Assembly: GCA_947494995.1 (NCBI GenBank) | Contig: CANLWY010000001.1 | Location: 1-64,000 of the forward strand | Reading direction: 5' to 3' | DNA length: 64,000 nt | From: an uncultured Campylobacterales bacterium | Lineage (GTDB): Bacteria > Campylobacterota > Campylobacteria > Campylobacterales > Arcobacteraceae | Shown here: in pieces, positions 1 through 10,026 of the stretch | Numbering within the stretch: position 1 is the first letter of the stretch | Layout: the number at the start of each line of letters is the position of its first letter | Made by a program: the position numbers and the translations under genes | The notes under the pieces: generated by a model | The model's input: the letters and a program-made list of their open reading frames with translations, nothing else | Told to the model about the DNA's origin: nothing | The model's database searches: none

Positions 1-225
1 GAATTTGGACGGGAATTATAATAGAAAATTTTTGACTTGTCAAGGGTTTTTTCTAAAATCTACCTTAAATTTGGAAATTCTTAGGCTTTCTTATAATTAA
101 GCTATATCTTATTTTTAACATTATTATATATAGCTAAAATTATAAAGTGAATGTAGTTTCATAATTTAAAGTAAATATTAAGCCTAACATTATAAAATAT
201 CAAATAAAAATTAAAAAGGATTAAA

Positions 226-927
226 ATGTATAATAGAGATTATCTTTCTCAAGAAACCTCTCAAAACAATGTTAGCGCTGACTCTCAAAAAGCAGAGTTA
301 ATGAGTTTTTTAAAAGCAACTTACCAATTATTTGCAGGTTCACTATTAGCAGCAACTGCTGGTGCTTATATCGGTCTTGACATAGTAGAGTATCTTATGG
401 GTGGTATGCATTGGGTATTATTTGGAATCATGCTTGCTATGATTTTCTTTGTAATTCCAGCAACTAAACATATTGCAGGAGTAAACTTAGCAGTTTTATT
501 TGCGTTTGGTTTTATTTCAGGATTAATGATCGCGCCTCTTTTAGCAACAATTTTTTCAATGCCTTCAGGAGCTTCTATAGTAGGTCAAGCCTTCTTAATG
601 ACTTCAGTTGCATTTGCAGGAATTTCAATGTTTGCAATGACTACAAAAAGAGATTTTTCAAATATGGGTAAATTTTTATTTATCGCATTAATTATCGCAA
701 TTGTGGCTGCAATTTCAAATATCTTCATTGGTTCATCAATGTTGCAATTATTTATCTCTGGTGGTATTTCATTATTAATGTGTGCATTTATTTTATATGA
801 CACTCAACAAATCATTAAAGGTGCTTACGATTCTCCAGTTGAAGCTGCTCTATCTTTATATTTAGACTTCTTTAACTTATTTGTAAACCTATTACAAATT
901 CTTGGAATTATGAATAGCGATGACTAA
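226..927 (+). CDS. Bax inhibitor-1/YccA family membrane protein
   Basis: ORF with multiple TM helices and C-terminal ALSLYLDFFNLFVNLLQILG typical of BI-1/YccA; SD AAAAAGGA upstream. Confidence 0.9.
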   Translation: MYNRDYLSQETSQNNVSADSQKAELMSFLKATYQLFAGSLLAATAGAYIGLDIVEYLMGGMHWVLFGIMLAMIFFVIPATKHIAGVNLAVLFAFGFISGLMIAPLLATIFSMPSGASIVGQAFLMTSVAFAGISMFAMTTKRDFSNMGKFLFIALIIAIVAAISNIFIGSSMLQLFISGGISLLMCAFILYDTQQIIKGAYDSPVEAALSLYLDFFNLFVNLLQILGIMNSDD

Positions 928-930
928 TAT

Positions 931-960
931 TTAAATAGCTTCTTTTTAGAAGCTATTTAA
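931..960. terminator. Stem-loop after the BI-1 gene (perfect 13-bp stem, TTTT loop)
   Basis: TTAAATAGCTTCT-TTTT-AGAAGCTATTTAA read directly; no long T tract follows. Confidence 0.6.
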
Positions 961-973
961 GCTATACTCACTT

Positions 974-1381
974 ATGATAAACAAAAATACTCTCAGACTC
1001 ATTGATGCAAACTTAAATAGACTACGGGAAGGAATTCGTGTAGTAGAAGATATCTTTAGATATATATATAATGATAAAGAAACCTCAAGTAAACTTAAAT
1101 CCCTAAGACACGTATCAAGACTTGAAAACTATAATGAACTTCTTGAGACAAGAGATATAAAAAATGATGTTTTAAGAGAGTCAATTAAAAGTGAACAAAA
1201 TAGATCTGACTTATACTCTATATTAATTGCAAATTTTAAACGTGCACAAGAAAGTGCAAGAGTATTAGAAGAGTTTTGTAAACTTATTTCTGAAGAGAAA
1301 AGTGAAAACTTTAAATATATCCGCTATGAACTTTATAACTTGGAAATTGTTTTAACAAAGATTACTTCAAACTCTAAATAG
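974..1381 (+). CDS. Thiamine-phosphate pyrophosphorylase-like N-terminal-type domain protein
   Basis: LRLIDANLNRLREGIRVVEDIFRY...RAQESARVLEEFCK matches the helical domain found at the N terminus of ThiED-type proteins. Confidence 0.7.
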   Translation: MINKNTLRLIDANLNRLREGIRVVEDIFRYIYNDKETSSKLKSLRHVSRLENYNELLETRDIKNDVLRESIKSEQNRSDLYSILIANFKRAQESARVLEEFCKLISEEKSENFKYIRYELYNLEIVLTKITSNSK

Positions 1382-2028
1382 TTTAACTTATACTCTTTAT
1401 ATAGCTTCTTTGCCGTTTTGAAATCTAAAGAGGCGCTTCCTCCACTAACACCAGAATTTTTAATATAATCAAAAAGTTCTTTCTTGTTATTAAACTCTAA
1501 ATTATAATTATGTACCTCAAAATCACATTTAAAGTGATTTGAAAAAGCAGCTTTTATCTCCTCTAAAGAGAGTATTGGAGATTTTGTTTCTGTTACCTTC
1601 TGAATTGTTTTAAAAGTATTTGAAGTGAATAATACTGCATTTATTTCATTTGTTGTTTTAGATATCTTTCCAATAAGTTTATCTATATCCTTTGACCACT
1701 GCATTGCAGATGAGGAAAGAACAGTATCAAACTTTTTCCCATCTAAAAAAGAGAAAAACTCAGGTGAATCAAAATCATAACATGAAATGGTAACATTTTT
1801 AGCTCTTGGATGAAGTTCACACATTGATGCAGAAAAGTCTACTGCATGATATTTTTCAATATCCCATGTAATATATTTGAAAACTTGACCTGAACCACAA
1901 CCTATTTCTAAGATATTTTTAGGGTAGCCTTTTATATCACGAACTAATGCTTTTGCCGCAAGTTGTTGAATTATATTAAAATTGTTGTATTCATTTGCAT
2001 ATTTTGAAAATTGATTTTTTACAGACAT
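1333..2028 (-). CDS. SAM-dependent methyltransferase, BioC-like
   Basis: ILEIGCGSGQVFKYI motif I, FDTVLSSSAMQW; BioC-like layout; convergent 49-bp overlap with the upstream gene. Confidence 0.7.
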   Translation of the reverse strand: MSVKNQFSKYANEYNNFNIIQQLAAKALVRDIKGYPKNILEIGCGSGQVFKYITWDIEKYHAVDFSASMCELHPRAKNVTISCYDFDSPEFFSFLDGKKFDTVLSSSAMQWSKDIDKLIGKISKTTNEINAVLFTSNTFKTIQKVTETKSPILSLEEIKAAFSNHFKCDFEVHNYNLEFNNKKELFDYIKNSGVSGGSASLDFKTAKKLYKEYKLNYLEFEVIFVKTISKL

Positions 2029-2100
2029 AACTACTATTTTAACTTCTTTTTAATAAAAATTGGATAAAATAAATGCCATTTTTTTAAAAGGAAAATTAAT

Positions 2101-2451
2101 ATGACATCTACACTTTTAATAGTACAGTTTGTTTTAGCAGTTCTTATTACAATAACTATCTTACTTCAAAAAAGTTCAAGTATAGGACTTGGAGCTTATA
2201 GTGGTAGTAATGATTCACTTTTTGGAGCAAAAGGACCAGGAAACTTTTTAAGTAAAGCAACTATGGGACTAGGACTAATTTTTGTTATAAACACTGTAAC
2301 TTTAGGATATATCTACAATCAAGAAAAGCTTGAGAGTGCAGTTGATAGTGTTAAAACGGATACATTAATCCCTACTGTACCGACAAACACTCCAGCTCCA
2401 GCAGCACCAAATGCAGCTCCAGTTGTTCCAACAGTACCAGCAAGTAAGTAA
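2101..2451 (+). CDS. secG: Preprotein translocase subunit SecG
   Basis: Two TM helices, LLQKSSSIGLGAYSGSNDSLFGAKGPGNFLSKAT; followed by frr. Confidence 0.93.
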   Translation: MTSTLLIVQFVLAVLITITILLQKSSSIGLGAYSGSNDSLFGAKGPGNFLSKATMGLGLIFVINTVTLGYIYNQEKLESAVDSVKTDTLIPTVPTNTPAPAAPNAAPVVPTVPASK

Positions 2452-2467
2452 TTTTAAAAATTAGAAT

Positions 2468-2484
2468 GAAGTATTTATTACTTC
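2468..2484 (+). terminator. Short stem-loop after secG
   Basis: GAAGTA-TTTAT-TACTTC followed by a T-rich stretch. Confidence 0.4.
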
Positions 2485-2495
2485 TTGCTTCTTTT

Positions 2496-2532
2496 ATCTA
2501 TGAAAATGCAAAAATAATTGCATTTCATAGAT
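2496..2532. other. Long imperfect stem-loop between secG and frr
   Basis: ATCTATGAAAATGCA ... TGCATTTCATAGAT, 14 bp with one bulged A. Confidence 0.55.
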
Positions 2533-2643
2533 TATCTTATTTCAATTCAAATATAAATCAATTAATAAAAGATTATCATGGTATAATCTTTATTCAATTT
2601 TACAAAAACCTAAAACTAATATAAATAAAACAGGAGAATACAT

Positions 2644-3201
2644 ATGTTAGAAGAAATCTACGCAGAAACAAAAGATCACATGGAGAAATCTATTGAAGCT
2701 TTAAGAAGAGATTATAAAACACTAAGAACTGGAAAAGTTAGTCCAGCAGTTTTAGATGGTGTATCTATTGACTATTATGGAAACCCAACACCTCTAAACC
2801 AAGTTGGTTCAGTAACTGCTATTGATGCAACTACTATTGCTGTAAATCCATGGGAAAAAAATCTTTTAGGAGATATTGAACAGGCTATTAATGCTGCAAA
2901 TATTGGTGTAAATCCAAATAATGATGGTGATATTATCAAACTTTTCTTTCCACCTATGACTGTTGAGCAAAGACAAGAAAGCGCAAAACAAGCTAAAGGA
3001 ATGACTGATAATGCAAAAGTTGCTATTAGAAATGTAAGAAAGCATTCAAATGATAAAGTAAAAAATCTTCACAAAGATAAAGAGATTACTGATGATGAGA
3101 ACAAAAGAGCACAAGATGAAATCCAAAAGATTACTGACTCTTATGTTACAAAAGCTGATGAAACATTAAAAGCAAAAGAACAAGAAATTTTAACGGTTTA
3201 A
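2644..3201 (+). CDS. frr: Ribosome recycling factor
   Basis: [33 protein letters not shown] ... [13 protein letters not shown] signature. Confidence 0.97.
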   Translation: MLEEIYAETKDHMEKSIEALRRDYKTLRTGKVSPAVLDGVSIDYYGNPTPLNQVGSVTAIDATTIAVNPWEKNLLGDIEQAINAANIGVNPNNDGDIIKLFFPPMTVEQRQESAKQAKGMTDNAKVAIRNVRKHSNDKVKNLHKDKEITDDENKRAQDEIQKITDSYVTKADETLKAKEQEILTV

Positions 3202-3203
3202 TT

Positions 3204-3803
3204 ATGAACGTAGAACAAATATATAAAGATGCACAAGCCTTATTAGAAGGTCATTTTAAATTAAGTAGTGGAAATTATTCAAAGTTTTATTTACAATCTG
3301 CAAAAGTTTTAGAAGACCCTAAAACAGCAAAAGTTTTAGCTGAAGCTCTTGCTAAGCAAATTAAAGAATCTGGAATAAAAGTAGACGCTATTTGCTCTCC
3401 TGCTCTTGGTGGGCTAATTGCTGGATTTGCACTTGCAACTGCACTTGATGTAAGATTTATTTTTGCAGAAAGAGTAGATGGTGAAATGACTATTAGAAGA
3501 GGTTTTGAAGTAAAAGAAGGTGAGAACTATATTATTTGTGAAGATATTATCACAACTGGTGGTTCTGCACTTGAAGCTGCTAAACAAGTTGAAAACGGTG
3601 GAGGTAATATTGTTGCTTATGCTGCACTTGCAAATAGAGGGTTTTGTTCAAGAGTAGGAAGCAACTTAGAAGCTCAAGAGAACTGTAAGCTACCACTTGA
3701 TAAACCACTTTTTGCATTAGATGATTTCACATTTAAAATGTATACTCCTGAAGAGTGTGATTTCAAAGATATTGCATATAAACCTGGATCAAGAGGAAAC
3801 TAA
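3204..3803 (+). CDS. pyrE: Orotate phosphoribosyltransferase
   Basis: PRPP motif [19 protein letters not shown]. Confidence 0.96.
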   Translation: MNVEQIYKDAQALLEGHFKLSSGNYSKFYLQSAKVLEDPKTAKVLAEALAKQIKESGIKVDAICSPALGGLIAGFALATALDVRFIFAERVDGEMTIRRGFEVKEGENYIICEDIITTGGSALEAAKQVENGGGNIVAYAALANRGFCSRVGSNLEAQENCKLPLDKPLFALDDFTFKMYTPEECDFKDIAYKPGSRGN

Positions 3804-3809
3804 TTTCAC

Positions 3810-4292
3810 ATGAGTAGATGGAGAGATATTAAACAAGGAAATACTCAAAAAAAAGAAGAGAATCCTAAAGTAGAAATTGATACTTCTCCTAGCTCTGCTC
3901 CTATTGGATCAAGAATTAAGGCATTCATTGTAGATATGTTTATGATTATGATGCCAATTATGTATATCACAACTTATCTTATCATGGAAGGGAAAGATGA
4001 TTTTCAAGGAAGTGATGAGGCTAGATGGATAACAGCTGGAGTATTTGGATTTGTTGTTATTCTTTTTTGGATAATAAAAGGTCAAACTCCAGGATACAAA
4101 GCCTATTCTATAAAGCTTATAGATAATGAAACAAAGAATAATGTTTCACTACCTAAAGCTATACTAAGATATTTTATTTTTCTAATGTCTGCAACAACTA
4201 TATTACTTTCTTTTCTTCCTTTTTTTAGAAAAGATAAAAAAACAATTCAAGATTTATTAACAAAAACGACTGTAATTCAAGAAAAAGTATAA
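3810..4292 (+). CDS. RDD family membrane protein
   Basis: SRIKAFIVDMFMIMMPIMY ... GQTPGYKAYSIKLID RDD signature. Confidence 0.88.
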   Translation: MSRWRDIKQGNTQKKEENPKVEIDTSPSSAPIGSRIKAFIVDMFMIMMPIMYITTYLIMEGKDDFQGSDEARWITAGVFGFVVILFWIIKGQTPGYKAYSIKLIDNETKNNVSLPKAILRYFIFLMSATTILLSFLPFFRKDKKTIQDLLTKTTVIQEKV

Positions 4293-5383
4293 TGCTTTTT
4301 TTTAAACTTTCTGCCTTCTATTTTTTCTATTTTGCCGCAGTTGGGGTATATATAATATTCTTACCAAAAGTACTTCACGATTTAGGATATAGTGCAGTTG
4401 ATATTGGTATTATTTTTGCTCTTGCTCCTTTAATGCGTTTCCTTACACCTTTTCTTTTTCTAAAGCATATAAAACTAGATCAAAAAGTTTTCAAAAGTGC
4501 ACTTATTTTATCTATTATTTGCTCTTCAACTTTTTATTTAACTATTGAAAATTTTTATGCTTTTATGATTAATAATGCAATTCTAGGTGCATCATTATCT
4601 TTAATTCTTCCATATCTTGAAGTAACCGCAATAAAAATCTTAGGAAAAGAAAGATATGGAAAGTCAAGACTTTATGGTTCTATTGGCTTTACTGTAATAG
4701 CCCTTTTACTAGGACAATTTTTAAGTAATCCTTTTATTGCCTTACACTATTATTTAGCAGTTAATATTTTAACTGTTATCTTTGCCTTACTTCTTCTAAA
4801 ATATGATGATGTAAGCCATGATGAGAGTGTTACAAATGAACCATTTTCATTTTTTAAATTCTGGCCATTTTGGATAAGTCTTTTCTTTATGCAACTTAGT
4901 TTTGGAGGTTTTTATAACTTTTTTACTATTTATGAAACAGACCATGGAATATCTTTGGAGATGACTTCTTACCTTTGGTCTTTTGGTGTTATTTGTGAAA
5001 TTATTCTTCTATATTTTCAAGCACCTCTTTTGAAACGTAACCTTCTTAATATTATTAGATTTTCTGTAGCTATAACTGTGATTAGATGGTTTTTACTATT
5101 TGCATATCCTGATAATTTAACTCTGACATTTATTACTCAAAGTATTCATGCCTTCTCTTTTGGTCTTTATCATAGTGCTGTAATAATCTATTTATATACT
5201 CTATATGAGAATAAGAAGCTTGCTCAACAATTTATGTATGGTGTCGCATATGGCCTTGGTGGTTTTATAGGTGCTTTAGTTGCAGGTTGGCTTTATGGAG
5301 ATAATCTATTTATCTATATGGCAGTTTTTTCTTTATGCTCTTTAATTTTTCTTTATAATAAGAGACTTCCTATTAGAACATAG
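4292..5383 (+). CDS. MFS transporter (MFS_1-like / 3-phenylpropionate-type)
   Basis: About 12 TM helices, KSRLYGSIGFTV motif; start overlaps preceding stop. Confidence 0.8.
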   Translation: MLFFKLSAFYFFYFAAVGVYIIFLPKVLHDLGYSAVDIGIIFALAPLMRFLTPFLFLKHIKLDQKVFKSALILSIICSSTFYLTIENFYAFMINNAILGASLSLILPYLEVTAIKILGKERYGKSRLYGSIGFTVIALLLGQFLSNPFIALHYYLAVNILTVIFALLLLKYDDVSHDESVTNEPFSFFKFWPFWISLFFMQLSFGGFYNFFTIYETDHGISLEMTSYLWSFGVICEIILLYFQAPLLKRNLLNIIRFSVAITVIRWFLLFAYPDNLTLTFITQSIHAFSFGLYHSAVIIYLYTLYENKKLAQQFMYGVAYGLGGFIGALVAGWLYGDNLFIYMAVFSLCSLIFLYNKRLPIRT

Positions 5384-5385
5384 TT

Positions 5386-6123
5386 TTAAGCTATGTCCAT
5401 AATAAGTAATTTAATATTTTTCTTCTCTTGCATTTCATTTAATTTTAGTCCAGGAATAGGCATATCCATAAACTCACTATGATTAGAAATTTGATTGCGT
5501 GCTATCTCTTGTAAAACTTTTCCTCTATAAAATTTTGCCCAGTGGGATACAACTTTTCCATCTTTTATAAATTTAAAAGTTAAGCATTGAGCTTTTTTTA
5601 CTTTATAAAATTTCTCATAAAATCCTGCTCTTAAATCTATAACTTCTTCTCCTACAAAATCATCAAGTGCTACAGAAAAATTATCCATATAAAATTTTTC
5701 TACATTTACATCAGGAAGTTTGGCTCCTTGTTTATATTTATAATCAGGAATTAAATCATTCGCTTTTAAAGGGCCAAAAAGATTTGAAAAAAGAAGTACA
5801 TTTTCATCAACATAGTTTTGTGATTTTTTATCTAAACTATTGTAGTCTAGTGCATCAAAGGCAACACCATTATATCTATTAATAGCCTTCATAGTTGGTT
5901 TTTCTATTAAACTCTGTTTGTATTTTTCAACTTCATCAAGTTTTTTTAAACCAAACCATTTTGATAATTCTTCTATTGAAGAAGAAGATAGCAACTCTTC
6001 ATAAATATTAAATATCTCTTCTCTTTTTTCAAAAAGCTCAGGTAGAAAAAAATTATCTTTACAAAAAGATTTCTCTTCTCCTCCTTGATTTTTTGTTTCA
6101 GCTGGTGCTAAAAGTATTTTCAT
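5386..6123 (-). CDS. yaaA: YaaA family peroxide stress/DUF328 protein
   Basis: MKILLAPAETK N terminus, AINRYNGVAFDALDY, and VIDLRAGFYEKFYK motifs. Confidence 0.85.
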   Translation of the reverse strand: MKILLAPAETKNQGGEEKSFCKDNFFLPELFEKREEIFNIYEELLSSSSIEELSKWFGLKKLDEVEKYKQSLIEKPTMKAINRYNGVAFDALDYNSLDKKSQNYVDENVLLFSNLFGPLKANDLIPDYKYKQGAKLPDVNVEKFYMDNFSVALDDFVGEEVIDLRAGFYEKFYKVKKAQCLTFKFIKDGKVVSHWAKFYRGKVLQEIARNQISNHSEFMDMPIPGLKLNEMQEKKNIKLLIMDIA

Positions 6124-6124
6124 A

Positions 6125-6811
6125 TTACTCTCTTTTTTTAAATTTTAAAAATAAAAATACAAGGATTATAATTAACATTAAAGCCCAAAGAAGTCTTACA
6201 TCAAAACCTATAACAAAGTCTATAATCTCTTGTAAAAATAAGCCCCATAATGTTATTGAAACAATAAGTGCTAAAAAGACTATAAATATAACAGTAAAAT
6301 GCTTCATTCCTATTAAAAAACCAATAATTGAACCAACAATTGGTCCTGTCATCCAAAAAGGAATAAATACAAAAATAAAAAGTCCTAGTTTGCCATACTT
6401 TTCAAACTCTTCTTTATGCTCTTCTTTTTTATTTTCAACTTTTTCAAAAAATTCATCTAAAGTTTTTATTTTCAAAATACCTTTAAAACTAAATACAAAA
6501 AGTGAATATAGTGCAGTTACTAAAATCATTTCAGCAATAATGTTTAGAGAAATTACTTCAAAATGGGACATTTTTGCAGCATAACCTAAAGATAATGCAG
6601 GAACCCTACCTACAAAAACATTTGTAAACAATACTGCTGTAGCTTTATTTGCAAAATCTGCATCAATAAAATAATATCCTACAATAAAAACTGCTACCCC
6701 CAAAATGATAGAAATTGATAAAAGAAGTATTAATCCTTCTGGGGTTATAAAAAGTTTTTTTAAAAACTCTCTATTCAATAAACTCACCGCTATGATACAG
6801 CCAGATATCAT
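6125..6811 (-). CDS. Small multi-drug export family membrane protein
   Basis: FIFVFIPFWMTGPIVGSIIGFLIGMK signature. Confidence 0.75.
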   Translation of the reverse strand: MISGCIIAVSLLNREFLKKLFITPEGLILLLSISIILGVAVFIVGYYFIDADFANKATAVLFTNVFVGRVPALSLGYAAKMSHFEVISLNIIAEMILVTALYSLFVFSFKGILKIKTLDEFFEKVENKKEEHKEEFEKYGKLGLFIFVFIPFWMTGPIVGSIIGFLIGMKHFTVIFIVFLALIVSITLWGLFLQEIIDFVIGFDVRLLWALMLIIILVFLFLKFKKRE

Positions 6812-7184
6812 TTACTTTTACAAACTTACTTTTTTCTATAAATGATGTATCTATTGCCCCTTGAAAAAGAGTAGCTTTAAAAGTTACATAAGACTCTTCA
6901 TCTCCATCAATAAAATCTATAACTTCAAGATTTCTAAAATCTGTATGACCAAAGAATTCATATATATCTTTTTCCCATTTTTGTACATCACTAGTATAGT
7001 CAGGATTATCTCTATGTGTTGTACTTATTATATATTTTGAGTCATTTGCAGCAAAAGCACTGTATCTTGACCTCATTAATTCTAAAGCGCTATTTGGTTT
7101 TTCTCCATAATGAAAGACTCTACAGCAATTTTTAAATTTTTTTTGACTTCCACATGGGCAAAATGAGTTTCCAGAAATTTTCAT
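6771..7184 (-). CDS. YchJ family SEC-C zinc-binding protein
   Basis: FCPCGSQKKFKNCCRVFHYGEKPNSALELMRSRYSAFAANDSKYI. Confidence 0.9.
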   Translation of the reverse strand: MKISGNSFCPCGSQKKFKNCCRVFHYGEKPNSALELMRSRYSAFAANDSKYIISTTHRDNPDYTSDVQKWEKDIYEFFGHTDFRNLEVIDFIDGDEESYVTFKATLFQGAIDTSFIEKSKFVKVNDIWLYHSGEFIE

Positions 7185-7238
7185 AATACTAACCTATTTT
7201 AAGATTTATTTTATTTTAGCAAAAATTTCTGATATTTG

Positions 7239-7276
7239 AAAGGTATCTAAACTATAAAAATTAGATACCTTTTTTA
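7239..7276 (-). terminator. Intrinsic terminator, bidirectional-looking
   Basis: AAAGGTATCTAA-N10-TTAGATACCTTT followed by TTTT. Confidence 0.75.
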
Positions 7277-7279
7277 AGA

Positions 7280-7804
7280 CTATTTTTTATTATTATCTTT
7301 TTTAGTTTTTTTAGAAGATGATTTTTTCTCTTTTTTTAACTTTGATTTCTCTTTCTTTTTTGCTTTTTTAGCTTTACTTTTCTCTTTTTTAGCCTTCGAT
7401 TTTTCAGCTACCTTTTGCTTTTTTGCCTTTGCTTTAGACTTAATCTCTTTTTTCTTAGCAGACTTCTCTTCTTTAGTCATGTTTTTAGACTTGTTTACTT
7501 TCTTTATCTGCTTATTTTTTTTATCATTAATCTTTGCATTTTTCTTTTTTTGCTCAACTTTTGCTTTTGAAACTGTTCTGCCTTTTTTGATATTGCTAAT
7601 TACTCCTGGTCCAAAACCTTTGATTTTTTGTAAATCATCAGCACTATTGATCCTATTTGATTTTCGATATTTGATAATTGCATCAGCTTTGACTGGCCCA
7701 ATTCCTTTTATACTCATCAACTCATCTTTTGAAGCAGTATTTAAATTAATAGCTGCAAACATTACTGAAACACTTAACATAAGTATTGCTATAATTTTTT
7801 TCAT
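7280..7804 (-). CDS. Secreted ComEA-like helix-hairpin-helix protein with lysine-rich tail
   Basis: Signal peptide; INLNTASKDELMSIKGIGPVKADAIIKYRK HhH; very K/A/S/E-rich C terminus. Confidence 0.85.
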   Translation of the reverse strand: MKKIIAILMLSVSVMFAAINLNTASKDELMSIKGIGPVKADAIIKYRKSNRINSADDLQKIKGFGPGVISNIKKGRTVSKAKVEQKKKNAKINDKKNKQIKKVNKSKNMTKEEKSAKKKEIKSKAKAKKQKVAEKSKAKKEKSKAKKAKKKEKSKLKKEKKSSSKKTKKDNNKK

Positions 7805-7960
7805 ATTCTACATCTCCCCTTTTAGTAATTTATAAAATTATATCTAAGTAAGATAAATTTTTATTTATATTAATATAAATAGTGGAATAAAAGTGTATTT
7901 TATTATATAATTCTAATGACAATTATAATAAAATCATCAATAATCTATAAAAGGTAACAA

Positions 7961-8365
7961 ATGTCAATTAATCAATTCCCAATAGAGCTTGTTTCAAACT
8001 TTATTTCAATAGCTATTTTAGCTGCACTTCTATATAAATATTTCCAATATAAAAAGAAACTAGATGTCTTAAAAGAATTACATCAAATAAAAAAAGAAAA
8101 AAAATTAACCATTGAAGATAAAGAGTTTATAAAGAAAAACTACAAAGAGTACAAGTCACAATTAGAAGATGATGAAGGAAGATTAAAATTTGTTTATCCT
8201 CTTTTTATTTTAATAGCAGGTGTTTTAGTTGCTTTTCTCTCATTTCAAGAAGCAATGATTCATCTTAATATTGTAATAGTTGCTTATATTTATTTACATG
8301 TAAGTAGAATTCACTCAAGAAACTTTGTAGGGTTTTTAAAAGAACTTAAAAAAGATATAGAATAA
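7961..8365 (+). CDS. Hypothetical protein with two or more TM segments
   Basis: ORF with good spacing, followed by 8375 ORF on same strand. Confidence 0.7.
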   Translation: MSINQFPIELVSNFISIAILAALLYKYFQYKKKLDVLKELHQIKKEKKLTIEDKEFIKKNYKEYKSQLEDDEGRLKFVYPLFILIAGVLVAFLSFQEAMIHLNIVIVAYIYLHVSRIHSRNFVGFLKELKKDIE

Positions 8366-8374
8366 GGCTAAAAA

Positions 8375-8884
8375 ATGTTTAATATTTTTGCTAAAAAAGA
8401 GAAAGAAATAGAGAAAGAAGAAATCCCTATTATTATTGAAGAAGAAATTGAGGAGTTGCCTCAAAAAGAAGAACAGATAATAGAAGAAAAACCAAAAAAA
8501 GAAGACGAGTTCACAGTGCAAAGTATTGCAATGGGAATGGATATGAAAAAAGAAGTTAAAACTTTTAGTAGAGCTTTTTTTAATAGTAAAAATAAAACTA
8601 AATTTGATGCATATGCAAAACTTCAAAACTTTTTAGACTCTTTACCTTATGAAAAGAGAAGAGAAATTGAAACAATTACTTATATGGAATTTAAAGAAAA
8701 AGAGAGTCAAATAACAACTGTCTTAAAAAATGGTTTTTCTCAATTTCTTTCAAAAGGTGCAAACTTAAATGAAGAAACAAGAACTACTGTAGAAATGATT
8801 TTTGGAGATATTAAAAAACTTCCTTCAAGAGGTCATAGATATTGGTATTTCAAAATTTATATTTGGCAAAAAGCAGAAGATTAA
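8375..8884 (+). CDS. Hypothetical protein with acidic/charged N terminus
   Basis: ORF; FNIFAKKEKEIEKEEIPIIIEEEIEELPQKEEQIIEEKPKKE low-complexity N terminus. Confidence 0.7.
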   Translation: MFNIFAKKEKEIEKEEIPIIIEEEIEELPQKEEQIIEEKPKKEDEFTVQSIAMGMDMKKEVKTFSRAFFNSKNKTKFDAYAKLQNFLDSLPYEKRREIETITYMEFKEKESQITTVLKNGFSQFLSKGANLNEETRTTVEMIFGDIKKLPSRGHRYWYFKIYIWQKAED

Positions 8885-9282
8885 AAAAACTTTTTTAATC
8901 TTTGGGCTTTATCATTATTTATAATTTCAAACTCACATTTATACAAATTATTTGATTTTAAAAAAGATATACAATCATAAACTGTCTGCTTAGGTTCTTT
9001 AGAATAAATAAAAAACTGCATAACTCCCTCAAAGATATCAACTGCTTGTAAAGATAATTTGCCTTCTTCTTCCAAAGCTTTTAAATGATTCTCTTCAAAG
9101 CTAGTAAAAAAAGCTAAACACGCAGGATCTGGAAACATAATATCATCTGCAATATGAAAATTATGTTTCAATATTACTAAATGAGGGAACTCTTCTGATA
9201 ACTTAGATAAAGAGTTATCATCTCTTAGTCTTAACATTTGATTTATATGTCCTGTATCCTTTAAATACCATTTTTCTTTCAT
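8881..9282 (-). CDS. Hypothetical protein
   Basis: ORF upstream of ung convergent with 8375 ORF. Confidence 0.65.
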   Translation of the reverse strand: MKEKWYLKDTGHINQMLRLRDDNSLSKLSEEFPHLVILKHNFHIADDIMFPDPACLAFFTSFEENHLKALEEEGKLSLQAVDIFEGVMQFFIYSKEPKQTVYDCISFLKSNNLYKCEFEIINNDKAQRLKKFF

Positions 9283-9290
9283 TATTTATC

Positions 9291-9941
9291 CTACCAATCT
9301 ATTGGCTTTTTACCAATACTATTTAAAAACTCATTTGTTTTTGAAAAGTGTTTACATCCAAAAAAACCTCTATAGGCTGATAAAGGGCTAGGATGGGGAG
9401 CTGTTAATATATGATGTCTTGATTCATCAATTAATTTTGATTTTGCAATTGCCGGACTTCCCCAAAGAAGGAAGACTACATTTTCACAATTTGAAGATAT
9501 ATATTTTATGATATTATCTGTGAAAATTTCCCAACCTAACTTATGATGAGATTTTGGTTTTGACTCTTCTACTGTTAAAATAGTGTTTAAAAGTAAAACC
9601 CCCTGCTCTGCCCAAGCAGTTAAATCTCCATCAATACAAGATGAAACTTTTTGTAAATCTTCATTTATCTCTTTTAATATATTCTGCATAGAAGGTGGAT
9701 TTTTGATATCACTAGGTGTAGAAAATGACAATCCTTGCGCTTGTCCAAGTCCATGATATGGATCTTGTCCTAAAATCACCACTTTTAGATTCTCTATTGG
9801 TGTTTTTAAAAAAGCATTAAATATCTTACTTTGAGGAGGGAAAACTGTTGTTGTTTCATATCTTCTATCTATCTCTTCTTTTAAACTTTGATAATAATCT
9901 TTTTGTTTCTCTTTCTCTATAATATTTTGCCAACTATCCAT
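9291..9941 (-). CDS. ung: Uracil-DNA glycosylase
   Basis: VVILGQDPYHGLGQAQGLSFS and HPSPLSAYRGFFGCKHFS motifs. Confidence 0.98.
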   Translation of the reverse strand: MDSWQNIIEKEKQKDYYQSLKEEIDRRYETTTVFPPQSKIFNAFLKTPIENLKVVILGQDPYHGLGQAQGLSFSTPSDIKNPPSMQNILKEINEDLQKVSSCIDGDLTAWAEQGVLLLNTILTVEESKPKSHHKLGWEIFTDNIIKYISSNCENVVFLLWGSPAIAKSKLIDESRHHILTAPHPSPLSAYRGFFGCKHFSKTNEFLNSIGKKPIDW

Positions 9942-10026
9942 CTAAATCCTTATAAAAAACTCTTCTCATTATTTATTAATCAATTTTTCAATACTATACC
10001 ATAACTTTAAAAATAAAGGTTTTAAA

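Noticed and set aside
6093-6584. Plus-strand 163-aa ORF
   Set aside because: Antisense of the small multi-drug export gene; low-complexity composition.
7479-7835. Plus-strand hydrophobic 118-aa ORF
   Set aside because: Antisense of the lysine-rich HhH protein; composition is a mirror artefact.
8336-8626. Minus-strand 96-aa Phe-rich ORF
   Set aside because: Antisense of a Lys/Glu-rich coding region (AAA/GAA read as TTT/TTC); no SD and no independent support.
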